Both the position numbers and the translations under genes were made by a program. A model generated the notes under the pieces. That model had not been told where the DNA came from. It saw only the letters and a list, made by a program, of their open reading frames with translations, and searched no databases. A stretch of 64,000 nt of DNA. It comes from Xylogone sp. PMI_703. Taxonomy: Eukaryota > Ascomycota > Leotiomycetes. The number at the start of each line of letters is the position of its first letter. Position 1 is the first letter of the stretch. The stretch covers positions 1,240,001 through 1,304,000 of the forward strand of contig JAJTUQ010000007.1 in the NCBI GenBank assembly GCA_021399445.1, in the 5' to 3' direction. Of the stretch, positions 45,615 to 56,684 are shown in pieces.

Positions 45615-46887
45615 ATGACTTCCATTCCTAAAACGCAGACAGCTGCTACCGTCCCTAAGCTTGGCGGAGGTGTCAAGTTTGTGTATGACTATCCAGTTCC
45701 TAGCCCAGGCTATAATGAAGTATTGGCAAAAGTCCTCTACAGTGGGGTTTGTCAGAGCGGTAAGAATGAGAACATAGAGAGTCTATGTGTACTTCCAGGT
45801 GTCATCTAACTAACAATACATGGACAGATCTCCACACGCAACGAGGCACTGCAAGTGGTGCAGACGGCAAGCCGATAACAAATATTAAACTCCCGCACGT
45901 TGGAGGCCATGAGGGCGTTGGGAAGATTGTTGCCTTGGGTCCTGGCTGCGATGAGGATATTAAGATTGGAACCTACGTGGGCATCCGGTTTGTAAGTCGG
46001 GTTTGCAGGCGTTGCGAGTTCTGCTTGGCTGGGCAAGAGCAACATTGCATCAAAAGCACGAACCACCTACATCATGAAGACGGGAGCTTCCAGGAATATA
46101 TCGCTTTGGACGCAGGATATCTTACTATCCTTCCTGACGATATCGATCCTGTTGTTATAGGGCCCGTGCTCTGCGCTGGGTTGACATCATATAAAGTCAG
46201 AGCTCCTCAACTTAGGTGTAGAATAAGAGGCTGACGAGACCTAGGCTGTCAAAAACGCAAAGATACAAGCCGGAAACTGGGTGGTTGTCATTGGAGCAGC
46301 AGGTGGTCTCGGGCACCTAGCAGGTAATTGGCAGATTGAAACAAAGTATCATAGAATCTAGCTAATTGAGCGCAGTCCAGTACGCCGTCGCTGAAGGGGC
46401 TCGGGTGATCGGGATTGATGGGGGACACGCAAAGGGTGATTTCGTAAAATCACTCGGTGCCAGCCAGTATGTCGATTTCAGAATGACGCCCAACTTGGTT
46501 GAAGAGATCATTCGTCTCACAAACGGTGGTGCTGCAGCTGTCATCGTCACAGCAGGAAATGTAAAGGCGTTTGTTCAGGCTGCGGATATGCTGAAGGTGG
46601 GCGGAACATTATGCTGTGTCGGCATCCCACCAGAGAAGGGCTTCATTGAGACTCCTATCAGCGCCATCGTCATCAAGGGCCTCCATATCACGGGAAATCT
46701 GGTCGGGTCCTTAAAGGAATGCTTGGATGCTGTGGACTACGTCCGACGTGGTGTGGTGAAGCCGAAGGTAGTGGTTCGTGACTTCGCTGATCTGCCAGCG
46801 GTGTATGAGGAACTAGAAAAGGGTGAGGTTTCGGGACGAATTGTTCTCAAAATTGCAAAAGATGACAAACCAAGCTCTAAGCTTTGA
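45615..46887 (+). CDS. Zinc-dependent alcohol dehydrogenase
   Basis: Medium-chain NAD-dependent dehydrogenase of the yeast ADH class, interconverting primary alcohols and aldehydes. Four exons, 45615-45759, 45828-46195, 46245-46323 and 46376-46887, give 367 residues. Catalytic zinc ligands are C46 (SGVCQSGDLH) and H76 with the following glutamate (GGHEGVG). The structural zinc lobe is complete with C108, C111, C114 and C122. The Rossmann loop GAAGGLGHLAVQYA spans the third intron. Most yeast-type enzymes read C-H-T-D after the catalytic cysteine; here it is C-Q-S-G-D, with one extra residue at the first intron junction. Either the enzyme is diverged there or that splice site needs checking. 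Confidence 0.92.
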
Positions 46888-47924
46888 TGAATGCAAGCTC
46901 TATATTAAGTTCTACTGCTATATAAACTTCCATCTAGAATTTAGTAGAATAAAAGTCTGTAGAGCCGGCTTAACTTAGAATTATTGATATGTTCCTGGCT
47001 GTCTGACAACCACTGGCTAACTGTATACCGGGAGGATCATTTCCCGTGATGGCGGCGGTTCTTCTAAACGGATACCGGGTTGCTTTACATTGGAAAATCA
47101 GTTGAGTTGATGCTGAAGTGGTAGAGTGGTACTGGCGCACGTGTAGACGAGCCCGTAGAGATAATGAGGCGAATGGAGTTTATCCTTGGCCGTCCCTTAT
47201 CTGCGGCCAACCACTTTCCCATGATAAACACTACACGGGTTTGTTTGTTTCTCGAATACCAAGAACTTTATTTCATGTACAGTTTTGAAAATCCAATGCA
47301 CTACACTTTTTACCGTGATTACTTTCTTGGCTCCCATGGGCACATGTGACAGCAAAGAGAGGATGATGGGAAGCTGAGCAGCTGGAGATGAATTGAATCA
47401 CTAGGTTAGCATCATTGTAACAAGACCTGTGCAGTCTATTTGAACTCAAGGTTCTGCTTGTAGCTGAGGTCAGAGCCGTAGGCCCCAGCAGCCTGCGGCC
47501 AAGTAACTGATTCTTATCTTATCCAGCTACTCTATATCCCATTCTTGAAGGCTTTTTCTAAGCCTCCAGCTGCCGATACTGTCTCTATCCCGTGTCAGTC
47601 AACGACTATGCTTGTTAGAGTCAAGAGAACTCAATGCCGCGATGGTGCCCAGTCTGGTGGACATCTACTGCAGACTACCGGTGTCTCTAGCGCGTCCGGG
47701 ATCTCGAGTTCCACTCAACGTATGATGGTCTCTAGTTTCTAGTATATACTGCAATAAGCCTCCCTGATAACCTAGTAGGTTAGCACTGGTAGTAAAAGTC
47801 AGAAATCTATCAGATGGCGCCTCACAGCCCATTGCTAATCGCAGTATATATATGAGTATCCCTGCTTGCCCAGACTTTGGACGTCTATCTCAGTCAAGGT
47901 AGCCGGAAAGGTGATACCACCAAG
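46888..47924. other. Intergenic region upstream of the NCS1 permease
   Basis: About 1 kb with no supported gene; the last part is the permease promoter. Open frames are short and motif-free. Confidence 0.45.
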
Positions 47925-49774
47925 ATGTCTTCCCTACGTCTAAGAGCCAGATGGCTTGGCGAGAAAATGGAGGTACCCGTGGATGAGAATCTCGGCGGAG
48001 AACATGCTACTGCATGGAACAACCGTGATCTTGCTCCTCTGCCTCCGTCTCGGCGCACTTGGACTGTCGCTGGCTTTGTTGGTTTCTGGGCTGTCATCCA
48101 GCTCAACAGTGTCGGGTGGCAGACGGCGAGCTCTCTGATCTCTCTCGGCTTGAGTGTGTGGGAAACTATGATTGTTACCATCATTGCCAAGGTTCGATGA
48201 GCTCAACCTACCTATTTCGTGCTACACGCAGCACTGACCTGATTCATAGATACTCATTTCCGCGGTCGCCATTGTCAATGGCTGGTGGGGTGCGCAATGG
48301 CATGTTGGATTCTCCGTTGGCAATCGTGCGGTCTGGGGTCTGCGTGGGTCATACTTCGCTCTTCTGCAAAGGATCATGTTGTGCTTAGTCTGGTATGGTA
48401 AGTCAACCTGGATTCCCTTCGAAAATGCTGGAGACGGATTGTTAAATACCGCTTTCTACAGGTGTCCAAGCCTGGATTGGTGGCCAGATGGCCGGTGTAA
48501 TGCTGTACGCCATCTTCCCTAGCTATAAAAACATCAAGAATACGTTTCCTGCGTCTGCAAATATGACTACACAGCAGTTCGTTGGCTTCATTGTGTTCAG
48601 CTGTATCCAGGTTCCATTTCTCTGGGTTCCCCCTGAGAAGACGGCGGTGCTCTTCCGCTATGTTAATATCACCACTGCTCTCACCATGTTCTCGGTCACT
48701 GTATGGGCCCTCTCGACTGCCCATGGTGGAGGACCTCTCTTGGTGCAGAGCAGTACGCTGACTACCACGAGCCAGAAGGCCTGGGCAATTCTTCGTGGGA
48801 TCACGACAGTAATTGGTTCTGTGGCCGTCTCGTTGACAAATCAGTCGGATTTCAACCGCTTTGCCAGGCGGCCAGGCGATCAGACCTGGGGCCAGATCTA
48901 CTCCAACGTGTTCGTTGGAGCACTTGTTACTCTCATGGGCACGCTGTCAACTTCGGCTGCGCAGCAGATCTATGGCACGTTGATCTGGAGTCCCAATGAA
49001 CTAGCCATCCGCTGGATGCAGGATGGCTACACGCCCAAATCCCGGGCAGCTGGCTTCTTCGCAGGGCTTGGTTTCTTCTTGAGCCAGCTGTCGATCAACA
49101 CCGTCGACAACGCATGGCCTGGAGGGTTCGACCTCGCAGCGTTGTTCCCGAAATGGATCAATATTAGGCGGGGCGCATATATCACAGCAGTTCTTGGTAT
49201 CGCCATCAACCCGTGGCAGCTTGCTGACGCTCCGAATACATTCATCAAAGTCCTCGATGGGTACAGTGTCTTCCTCGGCCCGATGGTCGGCATGATGGTA
49301 TGCGATTTCTGGGTTGTGCGCCACCGCAAGTTCAAGCTCTCTGCCTTGTATACTCCAGACGCATCAAGCATATACTGGTTCTACGCCGGCTTCAACTGGC
49401 GTGCGTTTGCGTCCTGGCTGATCGGTATGGCACCTGCACTTCCTGGATTCATCAACTCGGTGAACCCCAAAATCAACGTCCCCGCTGGCGCTCAAGAGAT
49501 CTTCTATCTTGCCTACATTGAGGGCTTTGCGATCTCCTTCGTCGTGCATTATATGTTGAATCGCCTCTTCCCTGTCGCAGGACTAGGTGAGATTGATGAA
49601 GAGGATTACTTTGCTACTTTCACAGTCGAGGAGGCAGAGAAGCTAGGCATCATACCTCACAGACGTTTTCTAGATGGCGTAGATGTAGAACGCCTAGGTT
49701 CTGATACCGGCGATGAAGAGACCAAAGACATCTCAAATAAATCAGGAGTGGTTCAATCTAAGCAGATATTTTAG
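47925..49774 (+). CDS. NCS1-family nucleobase/nucleoside permease
   Basis: Three exons, 47925-48191, 48250-48397 and 48462-49774, give 575 residues. The N-terminus WNNRDLAPLPPSRRTW is the standard cytoplasmic motif of fungal uracil, uridine and allantoin permeases (Fur4/Fui1/Dal4 group). Later marks are GWWGAQWHVGFSVGNR, TNQSDFNRFARRPGDQ, GIAINPWQLADAPNTFIKVLDGYSVFLGP (shown in full in the frame) and WFYAGFNWRAFASWLIG. About twelve helices are expected in the plasma membrane with cation-coupled uptake. Substrate cannot be fixed from sequence; the uridine/uracil branch is my best guess. The open frame starts at a TTG at 47877, but the first ATG is 47925, giving MSSLRLRARWLG. Confidence 0.92.
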
Positions 49775-49936
49775 TTGCATTTTACTGTATTTAGTATAGA
49801 TAGTTACCCAAATTCAAGCTAATTAACACGATTATTGTAGAGAGAAAAAGAGGCACAGTCGAAATGTATCAACTTGTATCTGCTACGTTTCTCTGCGTCA
49901 ACTACAAGGCGCAGAATCCCGCCCAGACTGCCCCAC

Positions 49937-50890
49937 ATGGTTGGCCGGAGATATCTGGGAAAACTTCTCGTTGGCAAGCAAACATTGCACAGAACTACAT
50001 TTTCTTCAGCCAGAATCATATCGCGAGCTCAAATGACAGTCCCCAACAAAACAAAACTGGCCTTTCAATATGACGGGAAGCTTATGGAGCTCGCAACCAA
50101 AGTGCATTCTGTCCAACCCTTTGAGAGCTTAGAGGATGCCAATCGACTGCTCTTCAAGAATGGCAGCAGCAATGATTTTGTTATTGTGACCAGTGAGACG
50201 ATCTTCCATCCTCAGGGTGGCGGGCAACCCTCAGATGAGGGATTCATGAACTGGAAATCCAAGAGTACCGCTGCCACAGACTCGCTACCAGATGACGAAT
50301 TTTCGTTTCAAGTTAAAGCTGTCCGGATGGATGCAATCCACAGCTCACAAGTGCTGCACTTTGGCTCATTTACAACACCCACAGCAGCATCACAGTTACA
50401 GCCAGGAGATGAGGTTAAGCAAATTCTGGATCAGGAAAAACGACTTCTATACTCGCGTTTGCACACAGCCGGCCATGTATTGGGCTCCGCAGTACGAAGC
50501 TTACTAGAGCACGAGGTTCCCAATTTTGATGAACTCAAGGCATCACATTTTCCCGATAGTGCAGCTTGTGAATTCCGAGGTGTTATCGACGGGAAATGGA
50601 AGGAGCCAATCCAAGCGCGCGTTAATGAATACCTAGAGAGATCAATGCCTGTAGAGATAGACTTTTGGACTGAGGATGATTTCCGTCGTGAGGGTCTCGA
50701 GCGACTCATTCCAGATCGCTCTTTGCTGCCTCCTGGTGAAGATAAGTTCCGTGTTGTGCGGATTGTTGGTGCTGAAGTATATCCCTGTGGAGGGACGCAT
50801 GTCGATACAACGAATTTGTGTGGCGATACAACTGTTAAGAAGATCTCTAGAAGTAAGGGCATCAGCCGGGTAAGTTATACGGTGGCATAG
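49937..50890 (+). CDS. AlaX-type alanyl-tRNA editing protein
   Basis: Free-standing relative of the alanyl-tRNA synthetase editing domain, expected to deacylate Ser- (or Gly-) mischarged tRNA-Ala in trans. The intronless frame gives 317 residues from the ATG at 49937. The zinc and active-site residues are in HTAGH (H176, H180) and CGGTH (C284, H288). The ETIFHPQGGGQPSD segment is the conserved front of the domain. From 49937 the first 32 residues are rich in Arg, Lys, Ser and hydrophobics and free of acids, like a mitochondrial presequence. A second in-frame ATG at 50033 (MTVPNKTKLAF) would give a cytosolic form of 285 residues starting just before the domain. The frame is also open upstream to a TTG at 49874. 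Confidence 0.88.
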   Translation: MVGRRYLGKLLVGKQTLHRTTFSSARIISRAQMTVPNKTKLAFQYDGKLMELATKVHSVQPFESLEDANRLLFKNGSSNDFVIVTSETIFHPQGGGQPSDEGFMNWKSKSTAATDSLPDDEFSFQVKAVRMDAIHSSQVLHFGSFTTPTAASQLQPGDEVKQILDQEKRLLYSRLHTAGHVLGSAVRSLLEHEVPNFDELKASHFPDSAACEFRGVIDGKWKEPIQARVNEYLERSMPVEIDFWTEDDFRREGLERLIPDRSLLPPGEDKFRVVRIVGAEVYPCGGTHVDTTNLCGDTTVKKISRSKGISRVSYTVA

Positions 50891-51143
50891 ATTATTAGAG
50901 ACGGCATGAGAAATGGTCTCTAAGAAGATTATAAGCACAGTGATGGAATAAACAATACAGTTTCCATGCGTTAGATCATAGAACTACAACGCCAACTTCC
51001 GTGGCCTAAGACTATACTTAAATATATGTATCGTTCTTAAGATTTTTACATAGAACTAGTCTGGAATCTCCAGTACGAACATGCGCGGCTCCTATATCCT
51101 AGACTACTGTTGTCTTTTAATTTCACCATGACTTAGACTCTAC

Positions 51144-51549
51144 TCATAATATATGTGCATTACTCGGGTTTGGGATATAACCCGATAAGCAAAATCCATG
51201 AACGGGTGCCATTTCACCATGGGCGAAGCCCCTCTGTTTTCGAGTAGCCTGGGTCCAAAATATAGAGATATCCGAAGTTAGTATTCCTTCCTTGCTGGCT
51301 CCCACTGCTTGCCAGGTTTCTACCTTGCTTCGCAGCTGCTTTCTGGAGTGCTCACTCCATTTCTCTATGGCTACTTCACTGGTAAGAGCATCGACAACTT
51401 CGAATAGAGCAACGCTCATCTCAAGCAGCGGATGGACGTCCGGAAAGACAACAGCACCATTCTGTAATAATCTCTGTGCCATGCTCCCGATACCATTGAA
51501 GGAATTTGGAGAATATGTGACTCTAAACACGCGTTTTAACTTCTGCTTG
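51144..51549 (-). pseudogene. Out-of-frame continuation of the 2EXR gene
   Basis: Minus-strand reading frame that runs from inside the 13-bp duplication to a stop at 51144, about 140 codons, ending SGYIPNPSNAHIL. It would continue the upstream 2EXR frame if one copy of the duplication were absent. It has no good start of its own and no known domain. I read it as the detached C-terminal part of the neighbouring gene. Confidence 0.55.
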
Positions 51550-52374
51550 TTACCTCTGCCGCTCACCATCACGGCTCACCATCACGATGTCACAACTTTG
51601 AAGGGCTGCCTCGGGTTGTCCAATCCTCTTGAAGATATTGAGAATCCATTTGCTGAATGTATCCGTGCGAGACCAATACAACACCGGATCCGAAAGAAAC
51701 ATGGCGAAATCCAATCTCAGGTGGCGTACAAGGGTCCAGTTTTTCAATGAAGGGTCTCCCGCCCTCACTGGTTGGTTCCATTTTTGCTCGCCTTCTAAAA
51801 TGTAAAACCATTCTATCATACGTAGAGTAGATAGATAGTGGCTTAACACGCTAAGACTGAATGGGTCTTCAGCTTCCTTGAGAATGAGAAGATCTAGTGG
51901 GCTCGTGGCAACAGATGGCTTGACTCTCATCACCTCTCGCTGAGATGGTATTTGTTTATCAGGCGGATTGAGGTCCACAAAATGCAGCGTATCAAGCTTA
52001 AAGTTAAAGAGAATCAAAGGCTCTATGTTAATCACGGGGAAGTCACAACGATGGTATATTCTCCCCTTTGGTCCGATTGCAATTTGTAAGGGCTGGTAAT
52101 GAGGCGCGATGATACTACGAGCTTCGCGGCAAGAGTGCATGGCTGCTGGAGGCCGAATTGTGCTCTTGATACTCCAACCCTGGGCCTTAACTTGGAACGG
52201 AATGATGCCAACGATACGAGGTTCTATGGTGAGTTGCCATATCCTGGCTCGGATTTCGAATGGAAGCTCTTTGAAACGAGGGTAAAGAAGATGTAAACCT
52301 GGTCTCAATTCTTCTTTCTCTTTTTTATCTTGAGCTATTTCCTTGACTGCTGAAGCTGGCCGATCGACCCCCAT
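51550..52374 (-). CDS. 2EXR-domain protein, likely truncated by a frameshift
   Basis: Frame of 274 residues from the ATG at 52374. After a charged N-terminus comes the 2EXR opening, YPRFKELPFEIRARIWQLT at about residues 31-49, then PRIVGII and a SCREARS block, as in the large family of fungal proteins of unknown role that often sit near HET genes. The frame stops at 51550, about ten codons after an exact 13-bp tandem duplication (51561-51586). One copy of that unit would let the frame run on to 51144, for about 412 residues. So the gene is either truncated in this strain, or an assembly error is present. Function unknown. Confidence 0.75.
   Translation of the reverse strand: MGVDRPASAVKEIAQDKKEKEELRPGLHLLYPRFKELPFEIRARIWQLTIEPRIVGIIPFQVKAQGWSIKSTIRPPAAMHSCREARSIIAPHYQPLQIAIGPKGRIYHRCDFPVINIEPLILFNFKLDTLHFVDLNPPDKQIPSQREVMRVKPSVATSPLDLLILKEAEDPFSLSVLSHYLSTLRMIEWFYILEGEQKWNQPVRAGDPSLKNWTLVRHLRLDFAMFLSDPVLYWSRTDTFSKWILNIFKRIGQPEAALQSCDIVMVSRDGERQR
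51561..51586. repeat. 13-bp perfect tandem duplication inside the 2EXR gene
   Basis: The unit GCTCACCATCACG occurs twice back to back (51561-51573 and 51574-51586). Thirteen is not a multiple of three, so the second copy shifts the reading frame of the minus-strand gene. Confidence 0.95.
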
Positions 52375-52981
52375 TTCTTGAGAAAATGTTACTTGCCAGT
52401 GTGCTGTAAGATCTCTAGACCATTATGCGGTGTAAATTCCTAATTAACTAGTTATAGGAGGCCTTATTAGTAGTTGTAAGCATAAGCTAAGAATAGAAAC
52501 TCGTATACGCAGTGACTAATGAGAGCTTCGGCCGACAATCTCATGAGAATATCTCGAAAGAATTTAATAACTATAAGTCGGGATAGAATATGCTATTTAC
52601 AGTCACAAACTACGAATAGCTGGGCCTATATAAGAAATTGGCACAAGTTAAAGGGACCAGGCAGCTAAATTAGTGCAACAAATGTGGTATCCCTTAGACT
52701 TCTGCTGAATCATAGTCTGTCAAGCCCTTGTTGCTCAGGAGAGGGCAGTGATTTTGAATAGAATGTGAACCACTCTCATTCTGATCTCAGCTCCGAATCT
52801 ACAGCAGACATATTCCAATCTTCGAGTGGATAGTCCAACGCTTATAGGTACTTACCGAGGAATTTTTATACAAGCATTGCAATTGGACTAACTTTTAATT
52901 TGAGTATGAATTCGCTAAGTGATAAAGATGGCTAATGGTCAATATTCCATGTGAATTTCTCTTCTCTTTCAAACTACGCTA
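52375..52981. other. AT-rich spacer
   Basis: Promoter side of the 2EXR gene and 3' end of the next regulator. No open frame of note. Confidence 0.5.
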
Positions 52982-54544
52982 TTAAGTTGTAAAAGAGTAG
53001 CACCCAATTATAGAATAAAGAGACCATGGATCTATCCTCTCCTGTTGCTTCAAGTAGCTCGCTACTAAGGTTGCATCTTTGATGTGCATTGTACCGCCCA
53101 GGAAGTGTAGTTGATCAATAATCCAGGCTCTCATCCGCTCCGGACAGACGCTAGAGTAGCCAGCTACATAAAGCGGAAAGAGGAAGCAGTAACAGTGCAG
53201 TAATCCAAATGGATTATGCTCCACATGCCCTGGAAAGGCGGACCTGAAAGAAGAATCAGAGAGTTGTGGATGGGGTGGACACCTTGAAACGGCGGTGTAT
53301 TGGGGTATGCCAGCACATATTTCCTCTGACAGAGAGATTGTAGTGTTCTTTGCCATTTCGATCTCGCAAGTATAATCCACGGCGGAGAAGTTGTAAAACT
53401 CGGAGGTTAATTCCTTACATAGCTTCATAATATAGTCATTTATGAGTATTCTCAGAAGGCGAATATTATTCCACGTGTGATGGATGTCATGATCCCGATA
53501 CACGTAAAAGGTCTCTCCGTACACGTGAGCGGTCGTATAAGTCTTAGGTATAACATCATAGACCTGGCCAAGTCTTAGATTTGTTGAAATTTGGTTCAGA
53601 TTGGAATCCATATTCTTCAAAGAAATTATAGCATCACTCGTAGAAACGCAATTCGTTTTGATGGCCTGTTGAAATTGGACGAAGCGCATCATTTGCTTCG
53701 AAAACTGCCATTTAGGACTACTAGCTTGAATATATTGACCAGTCTTGTCCCATAGCTCCTGTAGTCCTATGGGTACAGGAAGGCAGCTTTTTATGCAGGT
53801 AGTCAAGATGGTAGTGCTCAATTGCGTGAACATATGGAGGCCCATAAAGCTTGTAAATTGTTTTTGGCCGCGAAGTGTAGCTAAAGCAATCAATCCCGAA
53901 GCATGGCTGGCTGAACACTCCGAGCGTTGAAGGGAAGATTTAGTGATTCTCTCAAACAAGTCTAAGAATAGTACAGTGAGCAATGTGGTGTCTTTACTTG
54001 CTGTGTCTGAGGACTGAATTGCAGTGTTTGTTAGCTGAAGAGCTATAATATATCTATGCCTCGCTATCTCCAGGGCTTCTACGGAGTATGCACGTCTTGA
54101 GAAATATGCGAGGCTGACGGCTTCCATGCTAGCATGAAGGTACTGGATGCCGTCTGTGTTATACAATGGTTGGACATAGTTGAAGACGCTCGACTGACCG
54201 TCGATGTAATGTGCCCAGAAGAAAGCCTTGGCCCTATCTTTGATAGGTGTGGTGATGGTGACTGGAGAGAGTTCGAGGGGTCTACGGGCTAGCATTTTCC
54301 TTCTGACTGCTCTGCTTTCATCTCGGAAAACCAACTCGTTGGAATCCCTTGGGCCTGAGCATTTTAATCTGGCTTTGATACATTGCCGGCATTCCTTTTG
54401 AAAATCACACTATAGCATCAATACAGGATTAGCTTGATGAGGAATGGCACTGTTGATAACTTTCAGCGAGACAAAGACTCCTACCCTGATTTTGCGATAT
54501 TTGCACTGTTGGCATGCTTTTGAGGGCTTCCCGCAATACACCAT
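52982..54544 (-). CDS. Zn2Cys6 transcription factor
   Basis: Two exons, 54544-54485 and 54409-52982, give 495 residues. The 20-codon first exon MVYCGKPSKACQQCKYRKIR carries the first half of the zinc cluster; the second exon continues CDFQKECRQCIKARLKC. Cysteines are at 11, 14, 21, 27, 30 and 37. The opening MVYCGKPSK and the block FRDES after the cluster are shared by a common group of fungal C6 regulators. The remainder is a helical regulatory region with no named domain beyond that. Nuclear DNA-binding regulator; targets unknown. A splice inside the cluster is frequent in this group. Without the first exon the frame starts at a spurious later Met and lacks half the finger. Confidence 0.91.
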
Positions 54545-55963
54545 GGTTGCGAATTAATAGAATACTGCTTTGAATTATGGATAAAATTCTCTTCTTTCCT
54601 TCATATATTGATTGGAATAGTCCGAGCATCTTCAGGTAGAGAGTCTTACTCGCTGTACTGGAAAAGCTAGGTTTTCAGTGATCTGGACCACGGGGGTTTC
54701 TTCGGTTCCGCAATGGTAGTCAGATTTTAGGACGTTCGTTGTCGGCTCGCTTGACAGTCAGCGTATGTAAATGGTAAGAGCACTACAGTCAACATTAGTA
54801 TCTTTGTTTGATCGTACCAATAACTATCCTGCCTCCTCTACTACTGTATCGAATCACTCATGAAAACGATGTCGCAAGAATAATTGTTAGGGAAGCTCGA
54901 TAATTTTGATTTTAGCTGTATTTGACTAGTGAACTTTTAGTCCATGTTTTCGATGCCCCAAGCTCGACCATATTCACTATCTACATTTTCTCATCTCCTT
55001 TTTGATGATGGGCTCTCTAGCATTCACTTTTCCCCCAAATAAGTCTACACTGTTAGAGAATATAAATATTTCTTCTCTCTCCCTTGCTTCAGTCTGTCAT
55101 ACATCCTCCTCTACAGACTCCCACGCAATTGTGATAAGACGCTATTTTTGTATCAAGTTTCAGTAGTGATCAATGCGGGATGAATTTGAGGTATAATCAT
55201 AGTCCATAAGGTAACACCGATCATGGATTTGTAACACTACATAACATAGTCCTGTTATTGGAGCAGAAATCGCGAGTACAGTCCTTCGGTCTAAATCATC
55301 CCGAGACTTGCTAAAAGGTAGCTTCTACAAGAAAAATTCAAGTCATAGTAACTGATTGTGTACATAGAACAGTATGTAGGTCTTAACGATCTTTTACATA
55401 ACTTGACAGTTCCAACAAGGAGTCTACGATGGAAATCTGGAAAGAAGCGTAACTATAACCGCTTGCCGAAAACAGACGGGTTACACGGTCAGCTGGAGAT
55501 GTGCAGTCTTATTGTGGCCAAACAATTACCATTACTAGAACTACTGGAATAACCAAAAGCAGAGATCTAGTCTGGCCTCCTATTACGTTATTGGAGGAAC
55601 CGTTGGAATTACCGTTTGCCGGACATTCTCTAAGGAACCTCTCATCCCGCAAGCAGAAATCACCGTCACTAAGCAGGAGCTGATCAGCTATATAATTAGC
55701 TTTTGGAAAACGACCATTAGTTAGCTGCTGCTTGATACTCCCAAGGATAAGTTAGCCGATAGTGCACGTTCAAATTGATTCGGGATTTCTGAGATACACT
55801 GGAGGGTAAAGCGTTATGGCAGACAGCAAAGAATAGATCTTTAGAGTTTTAAATAACTATTGTGTCAGGGAAATCGCCGAACTTGAGTTTTGTAATAGCA
55901 TTTAGCTCTACCGTCATTAGTAAATAAGCTTAGACAGAGAGCATCAAACGTACTATTGGCAGT
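54545..55963. other. Gene-poor region left of the minisatellite
   Basis: 1.4 kb with the C6 regulator's promoter at its left end. A few short frames (for example 55358-55683) show no motif. No gene supported. Confidence 0.45.
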
Positions 55964-56123
55964 GATATGGATTGAAATTGATATGGATTGAAATTGATAT
56001 GGATTGAAATTGATATGGATTGAAATTGATATGGATTGAAATTGATATGGATTGAAATTGATATGGATTGAAATTGATATGGATTGAAATTGATATGGAT
56101 TGAAATTGATATGGATTGAAATT
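55964..56123. repeat. Minisatellite, ten perfect 16-bp units
   Basis: The unit GATATGGATTGAAATT is repeated exactly ten times (160 bp) with no mismatch. Because 16 is not a multiple of three, the minus strand reads an NFNPYQFQSISISIHI cycle with a 48-nt period and no stop, which creates an artificial open frame. Perfect homogeneity indicates recent expansion or ongoing slippage. Confidence 0.97.
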
Positions 56124-56468
56124 AAGATGAAAGTTCATTGGTCCGGAACATATCTTGCGCTAACCGCTGCATACCGCGTTGGGAATAGCTCCACCCCCTT
56201 TGGAAATTTTCATGAGGACTAGGCCTATTAGGGTATGCAGTAGCTAGCGAAAACTGACAAGTTATGTCCTTTTGTCCTCGTATGGTCTAACACATTGACG
56301 GGTCTCATTACCGTAAAAGTGGTACCAGGCTTATCGTGGAGTATATTGGACAGAACGGTGGGTCATAGAAATCCGGGTTAGCGGACGATACCTGACTCTG
56401 GATTACAATCGGTAACCATGGGTCGATGCAATCACGGTTCGGCATAGATCTCGCGCTAGTTACTTTTA
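56124..56468. other. Spacer between minisatellite and transposon
   Basis: Mixed-composition sequence that ends with the left copy of the 8-bp target duplication TACTTTTA (56461-56468). Probably part of the original upstream region of the regulator at 59243, now displaced by the insertion. Confidence 0.5.
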
Positions 56469-56529
56469 GGGCAGACCTAAATCCACTTGCATTTGACCTA
56501 AATCCACTTGCAAATCGCCGATAACCGGA
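56469..56529 (+). repeat. Left terminal inverted repeat of the MULE
   Basis: Begins GGGCAGACCTAAATCC. It contains two direct copies of GACCTAAATCCACTTGCA, at 56474-56491 and 56495-56512, spaced 21 bp start to start. Confidence 0.92.
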
Positions 56530-56684
56530 CAGACCTCAGGCACCACAACACCTCGCGCTCCCATACAATTTTGTACTGTGCGAAGAGATTGAGTGGTGAA
56601 ATTTATTTATATAATTTAACCCACTAATACAATGTTCAATGTCAAATTTAGCTACTCTAATTACATCATAACTTCAATATAATC

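Noticed and set aside
35908..54544. Secondary-metabolite gene cluster
   Set aside because: No polyketide synthase, nonribosomal peptide synthetase, terpene cyclase or prenyltransferase is present; regulators and transporters alone do not make such a cluster.
55953..56138. 61-codon open frame on the minus strand with a repeated NPYQFQSISI peptide
   Set aside because: It is the translation of the 16-bp minisatellite and has no independent coding support.
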